Positions 8,594 to 20,551 of a stretch of DNA of 64,000 nt are shown piece after piece. The position numbers and the translations under genes were made by a program. The notes beneath the pieces were generated by a model. The model ran no database searches. It saw only the letters and a list, made by a program, of their open reading frames with translations, and was not told the DNA's origin. The stretch is from Hydractinia symbiolongicarpus. Taxonomy: Eukaryota > Cnidaria > Hydrozoa > Anthoathecata > Hydractiniidae. The first letter of the stretch is position 1. Each line of letters begins with the position of its first letter. The stretch lies in the NCBI RefSeq assembly GCF_029227915.1, contig NC_079878.1:6820001-6884000 (forward strand), written 5' to 3'.

Positions 8594-10436
8594 AGGTTTC
8601 TTTTCATGCGCCGTCAACACACGCCACAGCACGGGCAGATCACCAGTAAAATCTAGCAACGTGGCAGTGCACCCAGGTTGTTTTGATCCCGTCAACGTGA
8701 CGGCAAAGCCCGTAAAATGGCCAGTGTGGGGCTCGAACCCACGACATTCGCGTTATTAGCACGACGCTCTAGCCGACTGAGCTAACCGGCCGTGAACGCG
8801 TGAACACGGACTCACTTCCTAAGTCAACTCTAAGCAAAATACTTTTATTTTTTTACTCAAAACGTTACCGTCATATTTCTCACGCTTTGATACGAGTCCA
8901 AGCAATGCAAATAGCCGCAACCCGCTCGAAAGAGGAGTCATGTTAGGCCAACTTTAAACGGACATTCCCTGAAAGCCCTCGGAGAGATTTGAACTCTCGA
9001 CCCCTGGTTTACAAGACCAGTGCTCTAACCCCTGAGCTACGAAGGCACGCGATCCTTGCCAAATACGAAAAGTCGGTGCATCAGGCAAAACAGGCCAGTT
9101 GCAACGTGTACTTGCCATAAAGTGATACCGTCAATGCCCTACTGGACCATGACTATTCTAATCACGGACCTCAGCTTTCCCGTTAACATCCACGGGCTCC
9201 AGTGGCGTAGTCGGTTAGCGCGTCGTACTTATAAGTCAGTATCGACAAAGACATGCGAAGATCGGGAGTTCGAGCCTCCCCTGGAGCAAGGTTTCTTTTC
9301 ATGCGCCGTCAACACACGCCACACCACGGGCAGATCACCAGTAAAATCTAGCAACGTGGCAGTGCACCCAGGTTGTTTTGATCCCGTCAACGTGACGGCA
9401 AAGCCCGTAAAATGGCCAGTGTGGGGCTCGAACCCACGACATTCGCGTTATTAGCACGACGCTCTAGCCGACTGAGCTAACCGGCCGTGAACGCGTGAAC
9501 ACGGACTCACTTCCTAAGTCAACTCTAAGCAAAATACTTTTATTTTTTTACTCAAAACGTTACCGTCATATTTCTCACGCTTTGATACGAGTCCAAGCAA
9601 TGCAAATAGCCGCAACCCGCTCGAAAGAGGAGTCATGTTAGGCCAACTTTAAACGGACATTCCCTGAAAGCCCTCGGAGAGATTTGAACTCTCGACCCCT
9701 GGTTTACAAGACCAGTGCTCTAACCCCTGAGCTACGAAGGCACGCGATCCTTGCCAAATACGAAAAGTCGGTGCATCAGGCAAAACAGGCCAGTTGCAAC
9801 GTGTACTTGCCATAAAGTGATACCGTCAATGCCCTACTGGACCATGACTATTCTAATCACGGACCTCAGCTTTCCCGTTAACATCCACGGGCTCCAGTGG
9901 CGTAGTCGGTTAGCGCGTCGTACTTATAAGTCAGTATCGACAAAGACATGCGAAGATCGGGAGTTCGAGCCTCCCCTGGAGCAAGGTTTCTTTTCATGCG
10001 CCGTCAACACACGCCACAGCACGGGCAGATCACCAGTAAAATCTAGCAACGTGGCAGTGCACCCAGGTTGTTTTGATCCCGTCAACGTGACGGCAAAGCC
10101 CGTAAAATGGCCAGTGTGGGGCTCGAACCCACGACATTCGCGTTATTAGCACGACGCTCTAGCCGACTGAGCTAACCGGCCGTGAACGCGTGAACACGGA
10201 CTCACTTCCTAAGTCAACTCTAAGCAAAATACTTTTATTTTTTTACTCAAAACGTTACCGTCATATTTCTCACGCTTTGATACGAGTCCAAGCAATGCAA
10301 ATAGCCGCAACCCGCTCGAAAGAGGAGTCATGTTAGGCCAACTTTAAACGGACATTCCCTGAAAGCCCTCGGAGAGATTTGAACTCTCGACCCCTGGTTT
10401 ACAAGACCAGTGCTCTAACCCCTGAGCTACGAAGGC

Positions 10437-11132
10437 ACGCGATCCTTGCCAAATACGAAAAGTCGGTGCATCAGGCAAAACAGGCCAGTTGCAACGTGTA
10501 CTTGCCATAAAGTGATACCGTCAATGCCCTACTGGACCATGACTATTCTAATCACGGACCTCAGCTTTCCCGTTAACATCCACGGGCTCCAGTGGCGTAG
10601 TCGGTTAGCGCGTCGTACTTATAAGTCAGTATCGACAAAGACAATGCGAAGATCGGGGGTTCGAGCCTCCCCTGGAGCAAGGTTTCTTTTCATGCGCCGT
10701 CAACACACGCCACAGCACGGGCAGATCACCAGTAAAATCTAGCAACGTGGCAGTGCACCCAGGTTGTTTTGATCCCGTCAACGTGACGGCAAAGCCCGTA
10801 AAATGGCCAGTGTGGGGCTCGAACCCACGACATTCGCGTTATTAGCACGACGCTCTAGCCGACTGAGCTAACCGGCCGTGAACGCGTGAACACGGACTCA
10901 CTTCCTAAGTCAACTCTAAGCAAAATACTTTTATTTTTTTACTCAAAACGTTACCGTCATATTTCTCACGCTTTGATACGAGTCCAAGCAATGCAAATAG
11001 CCGCAACCCGCTCGAAAGAGGAGTCATGTTAGGCCAACTTTAAACGGACATTCCCTGAAAGCCCTCGGAGAGATTTGAACTCTCGACCCCTGGTTTACAA
11101 GACCAGTGCTCTAACCCCTGAGCTACGAAGGC
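10437..11132 (+). repeat. tRNA array, unit 16 (696 bp)
   Basis: One base longer than standard because of an extra A at the 3' end of the tRNA intron. Genes after it are shifted by one: tRNA-Ile(AAU) 10804-10877 and tRNA-Thr 11060-11132. Confidence 0.95.
10586..10679 (+). tRNA. tRNA-Ile(UAU) with lengthened intron (unit 16)
   Basis: The only copy I saw with an intron-length change: an extra A at the 3' intron junction gives 20 nt. T-stem position 52 is G rather than A, which still pairs with T62. The mature tRNA could be normal if splicing follows the stem structure. Confidence 0.88.
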
Positions 11133-11827
11133 ACGCGATCCTTGCCAAATACGAAAAGTCGGTGCATCAGGCAAAACAGGCCAGTTGCAACGTGTACTTG
11201 CCATAAAGTGATACCGTCAATGCCCTACTGGACCATGACTATTCTAATCACGGACCTCAGCTTTCCCGTTAACATCCACGGGCTCCAGTGGCGTAGTCGG
11301 TTAGCGCGTCGTACTTATAAGTCAGTATCGACAAAGACATGCGAAGATCGGGAGTTCGAGCCTCCCCTGGAGCAAGGTTTCTTTTCATGCGCCGTCAACA
11401 CACGCCACAGCACGGGCAGATCACCAGTAAAATCTAGCAACGTGGCAGTGCACCCAGGTTGTTTTGATCCCGTCAACGTGACGGCAAAGCCCGTAAAATG
11501 GCCAGTGTGGGGCTCGAACCCACGACATTCGCGTTATTAGCACGACGCTCTAGCCGACTGAGCTAACCGGCCGTGAACGCGTGAACACGGACTCACTTCC
11601 TAAGTCAACTCTAAGCAAAATACTTTTATTTTTTTACTCAAAACGTTACCGTCATATTTCTCACGCTTTGATACGAGTCCAAGCAATGCAAATAGCCGCA
11701 ACCCGCTCGAAAGAGGAGTCATGTTAGGCCAACTTTAAACGGACATTCCCTGAAAGCCCTCGGAGAGATTTGAACTCTCGACCCCTGGTTTACAAGACCA
11801 GTGCTCTAACCCCTGAGCTACGAAGGC
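11133..11827 (+). repeat. tRNA array, unit 17
   Basis: A standard 695-bp unit, anchor 11142, with all three tRNAs at standard offsets. Confidence 0.96.
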
Positions 11828-12593
11828 ACGCAATCCTTGCCAAATACGAAAAGTCGGTGCATCAGGCAAAACAGGCCAGTTGCAACGTGTACTTGCCATA
11901 AAGTGATACCGTCAATGCCCTACTGGACCATGACTATTCTAATCACGGACCTCAGCTTTCCCGTTAACATCCACGGGCTCCAGTGGCGTAGTCGGTTAGC
12001 GCGTCGTACTTATAAGTCAGTATCGACAAAGACATGCGAAGATCGGGAGTTCGAGCCTCCCCTGGAGCAAGGTTTCTTTTCATGCGCCGTCAACACACGC
12101 CACAGCACGGGCAGATCACCAGTAAAATCTAGCAACGTGGCAGTGCACCCAGGTTGTTTTGATCCCGTCAACGTGACGGCAAAGCCCGTAAAATGGCCAG
12201 TGTGGGGCTCGAACCCACGACATTCGCGTTATTAGCACGACGCTCTAGCCGACTGAGCTAACCGGCCGTGAACGCGTGAACACGGACTCACTTCCTAAGT
12301 CAACTCTAAGCAAAATACTTTTATTTTTTTACTCAAAACGTTACCGTCATATTTCTCACGCTTTGATACGAGTCCAAGCAATGCAAATAGCTGCAACCCG
12401 CTCGAAAGACGTTACCGTCATATTTCTCACGCTTTGATACGAGTCCAAGCAATGCAAATAGCCGCAACCCGCTCGAAAGAGGAGTCATGTTAGGCCAACT
12501 TTAAACGGACATTCCCTGAAAGCCCTCGGAGAGATTTGAACTCTCGACCCCTGGTTTACAAGACCAGTGCTCTAACCCCTGAGCTACGAAGGC
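11828..12593 (+). repeat. tRNA array, unit 18 (766 bp, internal duplication)
   Basis: 71 bp longer than standard. A stretch of the Ile-AAU/Thr spacer is present twice in direct orientation, 12339-12409 and 12410-12480. The duplicated piece carries the CCGTCA hexamer and the ATGCAAAT octamer. The first copy has T where standard units have C (12392). tRNA-Thr is shifted to 12521-12593. Confidence 0.95.
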
Positions 12594-13359
12594 ACGCGAT
12601 CCTTGCCAAATACGAAAAGTCGGTGCATCAGGCAAAACAGGCCAGTTGCAACGTGTACTTGCCATAAAGTGATACCGTCAATGCCCTACTGGACCATGAC
12701 TATTCTAATCACGGACCTCAGCTTTCCCGTTAACATCCACGGGCTCCAGTGGCGTAGTCGGTTAGCGCGTCGTACTTATAAGTCAGTATCGACAAAGACA
12801 TGCGAAGATCGGGAGTTCGAGCCTCCCCTGGAGCAAGGTTTCTTTTCATGCGCCGTCAACACACGCCACAGCACGGGCAGATCACCAGTAAAATCTAGCA
12901 ACGTGGCAGTGCACCCAGGTTGTTTTGATCCCGTCAACGTGACGGCAAAGCCCGTAAAATGGCCAGTGTGGGGCTCGAACCCACGACATTCGCGTTATTA
13001 GCACGACGCTCTAGCCGACTGAGCTAACCGGCCGTGAACGCGTGAACACGGACTCACTTCCTAAGTCAACTCTAAGCAAAATACTTTTATTTTTTTACTC
13101 AAAACGTTACCGTCATATTTCTCACGCTTTGATACGAGTCCAAGCAATGCAAATAGCTGCAACCCGCTCGAAAGACGTTACCGTCATATTTCTCACGCTT
13201 TGATACGAGTCCAAGCAATGCAAATAGCCGCAACCCGCTCGAAAGAGGAGTCATGTTAGGCCAACTTTAAACGGACATTCCCTGAAAGCCCTCGGAGAGA
13301 TTTGAACTCTCGACCCCTGGTTTACAAGACCAGTGCTCTAACCCCTGAGCTACGAAGGC
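12594..13359 (+). repeat. tRNA array, unit 19 (766 bp, same duplication)
   Basis: Carries the identical 71-bp spacer duplication (13105-13175 and 13176-13246) with the same marker T in the first copy, so units 18 and 19 are sister copies. tRNA-Thr is at 13287-13359. Confidence 0.95.
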
Positions 13360-14420
13360 ACGCGATCCTTGCCAAATACGAAAAGTCGGTGCATCAGGCA
13401 AAACAGGCCAGTTGCAACGTGTACTTGCCATAAAGTGATACCGTCAATGCCCTACTGGACCATGACTATTCTAATCACGGACCTCAGCTTTCCCGTTAAC
13501 ATCCACGGGCTCCAGTGGCGTAGTCGGTTAGCGCGTCGTACTTATAAGTCAGTATCGACAAAGACATGCGAAGATCGGGAGTTCGAGCCTCCCCTGGAGC
13601 AAGGTTTCTTTTCATGCGCCGTCAACACACGCCACAGCACGGGCAGATCACCAGTAAAATCTAGCAACGTGGCAGTGCACCCAGGTTGTTTTGATCCCGT
13701 CAACGTGACGGCAAAGCCCGTAAAATGGCCAGTGTGGGGCTTGAACCCACGACATTCGCGTTATTAGCACGACGCTCTAGCCGACTGAGCTAACCGGCCG
13801 TGAACGCGTGAACACGGACTCACTTCCTAAGTCAACTCTAAGCAAAATACTTTTATTTTTTTACTCAAAACGTTACCGTCATATTTCTCACGCTTTGATA
13901 CGAGTCCAAGCAATGCAAATAGCCGCAACCCGCTCGAAAGAGGAGTCATGTTAGGCCAACTTTAAACGGACATTCCCTGAAAGCCCTCGGAGAGATTTGA
14001 ACTCTCGACCCCTGGTTTACAAGACCAGTGCTCTAACCCCTGAGCTACGAAGGCACGCGATCCTTGCCAAATACGAAAAGTCGGTGCATCAGGCAAAACA
14101 GGCCAGTTGCAACGTGTACTTGCCATAAAGTGATACCGTCAATGCCCTACTGGACCATGACTATTCTAATCACGGACCTCAGCTTTCCCGTTAACATCCA
14201 CGGGCTCCAGTGGCGTAGTCGGTTAGCGCGTCGTACTTATAAGTCAGTATCGACAAAGACATGCGAAGATCGGGAGTTCGAGCCTCCCCTGGAGCAAGGT
14301 TTCTTTTCATGCGCCGTCAACACACGCCACAGCACGGGCAGATCACCAGTAAAATCTAGCAACGTGGCAGTGCACCCAGGTTGTTTTGATCCCGTCAACG
14401 TGACGGCAAAGCCCGTAAAA

Positions 14421-14494
14421 TGGCCAGTGTGGGGCTCGAACCAACGACATTCGCGTTATTAGCACGACGCTCTAGCCGACTGAGCTAACCGGCC
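14421..14494 (-). tRNA. tRNA-Ile(AAU) variant, T-stem mismatch (unit 21)
   Basis: Plus base 14443 is a in place of c, so a T-stem G becomes T and one T-stem pair is lost. Likely weakened. Confidence 0.82.
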
Positions 14495-14676
14495 GTGAAC
14501 GCGTGAACACGGACTCACTTCCTAAGTCAACTCTAAGCAAAATACTTTTATTTTTTTACTCAAAACGTTACCGTCATATTTCTCACGCTTTGATACGAGT
14601 CCAAGCAATGCAAATAGCCGCAACCCGCTCGAAAGAGGAGTCATGTTAGGCCAACTTTAAACGGACATTCCCTGAA

Positions 14677-14749
14677 AGCCCTCGGAGAGATTTGAACTCT
14701 CGACCCCTGGTTTACAAGACCAGTGCTCTAACCCCTGAGCTGCGAAGGC
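14677..14749 (-). tRNA. tRNA-Thr(UGU) variant, U8 changed to C (unit 21)
   Basis: Plus base 14742 is g. U8 is nearly invariant and pairs with A14 in the tRNA core, so this copy is probably impaired. Confidence 0.78.
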
Positions 14750-15371
14750 ACGCGATCCTTGCCAAATACGAAAAGTCGGTGCATCAGGCAAAACAGGCCA
14801 GTTGCAACGTGTACTTGCCATAAAGTGATACCGTCAATGCCCTACTGGACCATGACTATTCTAATCACGGACCTCAGCTTTCCCGTTAACATCCACGGGC
14901 TCCAGTGGCGTAGTCGGTTAGCGCGTCGTACTTATAAGTCAGTATCGACAAAGACATGCGAAGATCGGGAGTTCGAGCCTCCCCTGGAGCAAGGTTTCTT
15001 TTCATGCGCCGTCAACACACGCCACAGCACGGGCAGATCACCAGTAAAATCTAGCAACGTGGCAGTGCACCCAGGTTGTTTTGATCCCGTCAACGTGACG
15101 GCAAAGCCCGTAAAATGGCCAGTGTGGGGCTCGAACCCACGACATTCGCGTTATTAGCACGACGCTCTAGCCGACTGAGCTAACCGGCCGTGAACGCGTG
15201 AACACTGACTCACTTCCTAAGTCAACTCTAAGCAAAATACTTTTATTTTTTTACTCAAAACGTTACCGTCATATTTCTCACGCTTTGATACGAGTCCAAG
15301 CAATGCAAATAGCCGCAACCCGCTCGAAAGAGGAGTCATGTTAGGCCAACTTTAAACGGACATTCCCTGAA

Positions 15372-16139
15372 AGGCCTCGGAGAGATTTGAACTCTCGACC
15401 CCTTGTTTACAAGACCAGTGCTCTAACCCCTGAGCTACGAAGGCACGCGATCCTTGCCAAATACGAAAAGTCGGTGCATCAGGCAAAACAGGCCAGTTGC
15501 AACGTGTACTTGCCATAAAGTGATACCGTCAATGCCCTACTGGACCATGACTATTCTAATCACGGACCTCAGCTTTCCCGTTAACATCCACGGGCTCCAG
15601 TGGCGTAGTCGGTTAGCGCGTCGTACTTATAAGTCAGTATCGACAAAGACATGCGAAGATCGGGAGTTCGAGCCTCCCCTGGAGCAAGGTTTCTTTTCAT
15701 GCGCCGTCAACACACGCCACAGCACGGGCAGATCACCAGTAAAATCTAGCAACGTGGCAGTGCACCCAGGTTGTTTTGATCCCGTCAACGTGACGGCAAA
15801 GCCCGTAAAATGGCCAGTGTGGGGCTCGAACCCACGACATTCGCGTTATTAGCACGACGCTCTAGCCGACTGAGCTAACCGGCCGTGAACGCGTGAACAC
15901 GGACTCACTTCCTAAGTCAACTCTAAGCAAAATACTTTTATTTTTTTACTCAAAACGTTACCGTCATATTTCTCACGCTTTGATACGAGTCCAAGCAATG
16001 CAAATAGCCGCAACCCGCTCGAAAGAGGAGTCATGTTAGGCCAACTTTAAACGGACATTCCCTGAAAGGCCTCGGAGAGATTTGAACTCTCGACCCCTGG
16101 TTTACAAGACCAGTGCTCTAACCCCTGAGCTACGAAGGC
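15372..16139 (-). other. Run of 2 units with C71 in tRNA-Thr (units 22-23)
   Basis: tRNA-Thr copies 15372-15444 and 16067-16139 carry C instead of G at acceptor position 71, opposite C2, breaking the second acceptor pair. The first also has A41 opposite G29. Between them lie the normal Ile genes of unit 23. Confidence 0.85.
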
Positions 16140-17895
16140 ACGCGATCCTTGCCAAATACGAAAAGTCGGTGCATCAGGCAAAACAGGCCAGTTGCAACGT
16201 GTACTTGCCATAAAGTGATACCGTCAATGCCCTACTGGACCATGACTATTCTAATCACGGACCTCAGCTTTCCCGTTAACATCCACGGGCTCCAGTGGCG
16301 TAGTCGGTTAGCGCGTCGTACTTATAAGTCAGTATCGACAAAGACATGCGAAGATCGGGAGTTCGAGCCTCCCCTGGAGCAAGGTTTCTTTTCATGCGCC
16401 GTCAACACACGCCACAGCACGGGCAGATCACCAGTAAAATCTAGCAACGTGGCAGTGCACCCAGGTTGTTTTGATCCCGTCAACGTGACTGCAAAGCCCG
16501 TAAAATGGCCAGTGTGGGGCTCGAACCCACGACATTCGCGTTATTAGCACGACGCTCTAGCCGACTGAGCTAACCGGCCGTGAACGCGTGAACACGGACT
16601 CACTTCCTAAGTCAACTCTAAGCAAAATACTTTTATTTTTTTACTCAAAACGTTACCGTCATATTTCTCACGCTTTGATACGAGTCCAAGCAATGCAAAT
16701 AGCCGCAACCCGCTCGAAAGAGGAGTCATGTTAGGCCAACTTTAAACGGACATTCCCTGAAAGCCCTCGGAGAGATTTGAACTCTCGACCCCTGGTTTAC
16801 AAGACCAGTGCTCTAACCCCTGAGCTACGAAGGCACGCGATCCTTGCCAAATACGAAAAGTCGGTGCATCAGGCAAAACAGGCCAGTTGCAACGTGTACT
16901 TGCCATAAAGTGATACCGTCAATGCCCTACTGGACCATGACTATTCTAATCACGGACCTCAGCTTTCCCGTTAACATCCACGGGCTCCAGTGGCGTAGTC
17001 GGTTAGCGCGTCGTACTTATAAGTCAGTATCGACAAAGACATGCGAAGATCGGGAGTTCGAGCCTCCCCTGGAGCAAGGTTTCTTTTCATGCGCCGTCAA
17101 CACACGCCACAGCACGGGCAGATCACCAGTAAAATCTAGCAACGTGGCAGTGCACCCAGGTTGTTTTGATCCCGTCAACGTGACGGCAAAGCCCGTAAAA
17201 TGGCCAGTGTGGGGCTCGAACCCACGACATTCGCGTTATTAGCACGACGCTCTAGCCGACTGAGCTAACCGGCCGTGAACGCGTGAACACGGACTCACTT
17301 CCTAAGTCAACTCTAAGCAAAATACTTTTATTTTTTTACTCAAAACGTTACCGTCATATTTCTCACGCTTTGATACGAGTCCAAGCAATGCAAATAGCCG
17401 CAACCCGCTCGAAAGAGGAGTCATGTTAGGCCAACTTTAAACGGACATTCCCTGAAAGCCCTCGGAGAGATTTGAACTCTCGACCCCTGGTTTACAAGAC
17501 CAGTGCTCTAACCCCTGAGCTACGAAGGCACGCGATCCTTGCCAAATACGAAAAGTCGGTGCATCAGGCAAAACAGGCCAGTTGCAACGTGTACTTGCCA
17601 TAAAGTGATACCGTCAATGCCCTACTGGACCATGACTATTCTAATAACGGACCTCAGCTTTCCCGTTAACATCCACGGGCTCCAGTGGCGTAGTCGGTTA
17701 GCGCGTCGTACTTATAAGTCAGTATCGACAAAGACATGCGAAGATCGGGAGTTCGAGCCTCCCCTGGAGCAAGGTTTCTTTTCATGCGCCGTCAACACAC
17801 GCCACAGCACGGTCAGATCACCAGTAAAATCTAGCAACGTGGCAGTGCACCCAGGTTGTTTTGATCCCGTCAACGTGACGGCAAAGCCCGTAAAA

Positions 17896-17969
17896 TGGCC
17901 AGTGTGGGGCTCAAACTCACGACATTCGCGTTATTAGCACGACGCTCTAGCCGACTGAGCTAACCGGCC
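17896..17969 (-). pseudogene. tRNA-Ile(AAU) with damaged box B (unit 26)
   Basis: Plus base 17913 is a, turning invariant C56 of the T-loop into T, and 17917 is t, changing a T-stem G to A. C56 is both a box B core base and the partner of G19, so transcription and folding should both suffer. Confidence 0.7.
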
Positions 17970-19285
17970 GTGAACGCGTGAACACGGACTCACTTCCTAA
18001 GTCAACTCTAAGCAAAATACTTTTATTTTTTTACTCAAAACGTTACCGTCATATTTCTCACGCTTTGATACGAGTCCAAGCAATGCAAATAGCCGCAACC
18101 CGCTCGAAAGAGGAGTAATGTTAGGCCAACTTTAAACGGACATTCCCTGAAAGCCCTCGGAGAGATTTGAACTCTCGACCCCTGGTTTACAAGACCAGTG
18201 CTCTAACCCCTGAGCTACGAAGGCACGCGATCCTTGCCAAATACGAAAAGTCGGTGCATCAGGCAAAACAGGCCAGTTGCAACGTGTACTTGCCATAAAG
18301 TGATACCGTCAATGCCCTACTGGACCATGACTATTCTAATCACGGACCTCAGCTTTCCCGTTAACATCCACGGGCTCCAGTGGCGTAGTCGGTTAGCGCG
18401 TCGTACTTATAAGTCAGTATCGACAAAGACATGCGAAGATCGGGAGTTCGAGCCTCCCCTGGAGCAAGGTTTCTTTTCATGCGCCGTCAACACACGCCAC
18501 AGCACGGGCAGATCACCAGTAAAATCTAGCAACGTGGCAGTGCACCCAGGTTGTTTTGATCCCGTCAACGTGACGGCAAAGCCCGTAAAATGGCCAGTGT
18601 GGGGCTCGAACCCACGACATTCGCGTTATTAGCACGACGCTCTAGCCGACTGAGCTAACCGGCCGTGAACGCGTGAACACGGACTCACTTCCTAAGTCAA
18701 CTCTAAGCAAAATACTTTTATTTTTTTACTCAAAACGTTACCGTCATATTTCTCACGCTTTGATACGAGTCCAAGCAATGCAAATAGCCGCAACCCGCTC
18801 GAAAGAGGAGTCATGTTAGGCCAACTTTAAACGGACATTCCCTGAAAGCCCTCGGAGAGATTTGAACTCTCGACCCCTGGTTTACAAGACCAGTGCTCTA
18901 ACCCCTGAGCTACGAAGGCACGCGATCCTTGCCAAATACGAAAAGTCGGTGCATCAGGCAAAACAGGCCAGTTGCAACGTGTACTTGCCATAAAGTGATA
19001 CCGTCAATGCCCTACTGGACCATGACTATTCTAATCACGGACCTCAGCTTTCCCGTTAACATCCACGGGCTCCAGTGGCGTAGTCGGTTAGCGCGTCGTA
19101 CTTATAAGTCAGTATCGACAAAGACATGCGAAGATCGGGAGTTCGAGCCTCCCCTGGAGCAAGGTTTCTTTTCATGCGCCGTCAACACACGCCACAGCAC
19201 GGGCAGATCACCAGTAAAATCTAGCAACGTGGCAGTGCACCCAGGTTGTTTTGATCCCGTCAACGTGACGGCAAAGCCCGTAAAA

Positions 19286-19359
19286 TGGCCAGTGTGGGGC
19301 TCTAACCCACGACATTCGCGTTATTAGCACGACGCTCTAGCCGACTGAGCTAACCGGCC
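19286..19359 (-). pseudogene. tRNA-Ile(AAU) with C56 changed to A (unit 28)
   Basis: Plus base 19303 is t in place of g, so T-loop C56, the invariant box B cytosine, becomes A. All other bases match the type copy. Probably a recent null. Confidence 0.7.
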
Positions 19360-20458
19360 GTGAACGCGTGAACACGGACTCACTTCCTAAGTCAACTCTA
19401 AGCAAAATACTTTTATTTTTTTACTCAAAACGTTACCGTCATATTTCTCACGCTTTGATACGAGTCCAAGCAATGCAAATAGCCGCAACCCGCTCGAAAG
19501 AGGAGTCATGTTAGGCCAACTTTAAACGGACATTCCCTGAAAGCCCTCGGAGAGATTTGAACTCTCGACCCCTGGTTTACAAGACCAGTGCTCTAACCCC
19601 TGAGCTACGAAGGCACGCGATCCTTGCCAAATACGAAAAGTCGGTGCATCAGGCAAAACAGGCCAGTTGCAACGTGTACTTGCCATAAAGTGATACCGTC
19701 AATGCCCTACTGGACCATGACTATTCTAATCACGGACCTCAGCTTTCCCGTTAACATCCACGGGCTCCAGTGGCGTAGTCGGTTAGCGCGTCGTACTTAT
19801 AAGTCAGTATCGACAAAGACATGCGAAGATCGGGAGTTCGAGCCTCCCCTGGAGCAAGGTTTCTTTTCATGCGCCGTCAACACACGCCACAGCACGGGCA
19901 GATCACCAGTAAAATCTAGCAACGTGGCAGTGCACCCAGGTTGTTTTGATCCCGTCAACGTGACGGCAAAGCCCGTAAAATGGCCAGTGTGGGGCTCGAA
20001 CCCACGACATTCGCGTTATTAGCACGACGCTCTAGCCGACTGAGCTAACCGGCCGTGAACGCGTGAACACGGACTCACTTCCTAAGTCAACTCTAAGCAA
20101 AATACTTTTATTTTTTTACTCAAAACGTTACCGTCATATTTCTCACGCTTTGATACGAGTCCAAGCAATGCAAATAGCCGCAACCCGCTCGAAAGAGGAG
20201 TCATGTTAGGCCAACTTTAAACGGACATTCCCTGAAAGCCCTCGGAGAGATTTGAACTCTCGACCCCTGGTTTACAAGACCAGTGCTCTAACCCCTGAGC
20301 TACGAAGGCACGCGATCCTTGCCAAATACGAAAAGTCGGTGCATCAGGCAAAACAGGCCAGTTGCAACGTGTACTTGCCATAAAGTGATACCGTCAATGC
20401 CCTACTGGACCATGACTATTCTAATCACGGACCTCAGCTTTCCCGTTAACATCCACGG

Positions 20459-20551
20459 GCTCCAGTGGCGTAGTCGGTTAGCGCGTCGTACTTATAAGTC
20501 AGTATCGACAAAGACATGCGAAGATCGGGAGTTCGAGCCTCCCCTGTAGCA
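20459..20551 (+). tRNA. tRNA-Ile(UAU) variant, acceptor mismatch (unit 30)
   Basis: Plus base 20547 is t in place of g at acceptor position 69, opposite C4, so one pair in the middle of the acceptor stem is lost. Confidence 0.85.

Larger units (their letters stand above)
2120..10436 (+). repeat. tRNA array, units 4-15
   Basis: Regular 695-bp units, anchors 2106+695k for k=0-11 (unit 4 lacks its leftmost bases). All three tRNAs are at standard offsets. Minor tRNA changes not listed separately are position 9 A to G in the Thr gene of unit 7 (plus base 4868) and position 48 C to T in the Ile-AAU gene of unit 12 (8023-8096). Confidence 0.96.
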
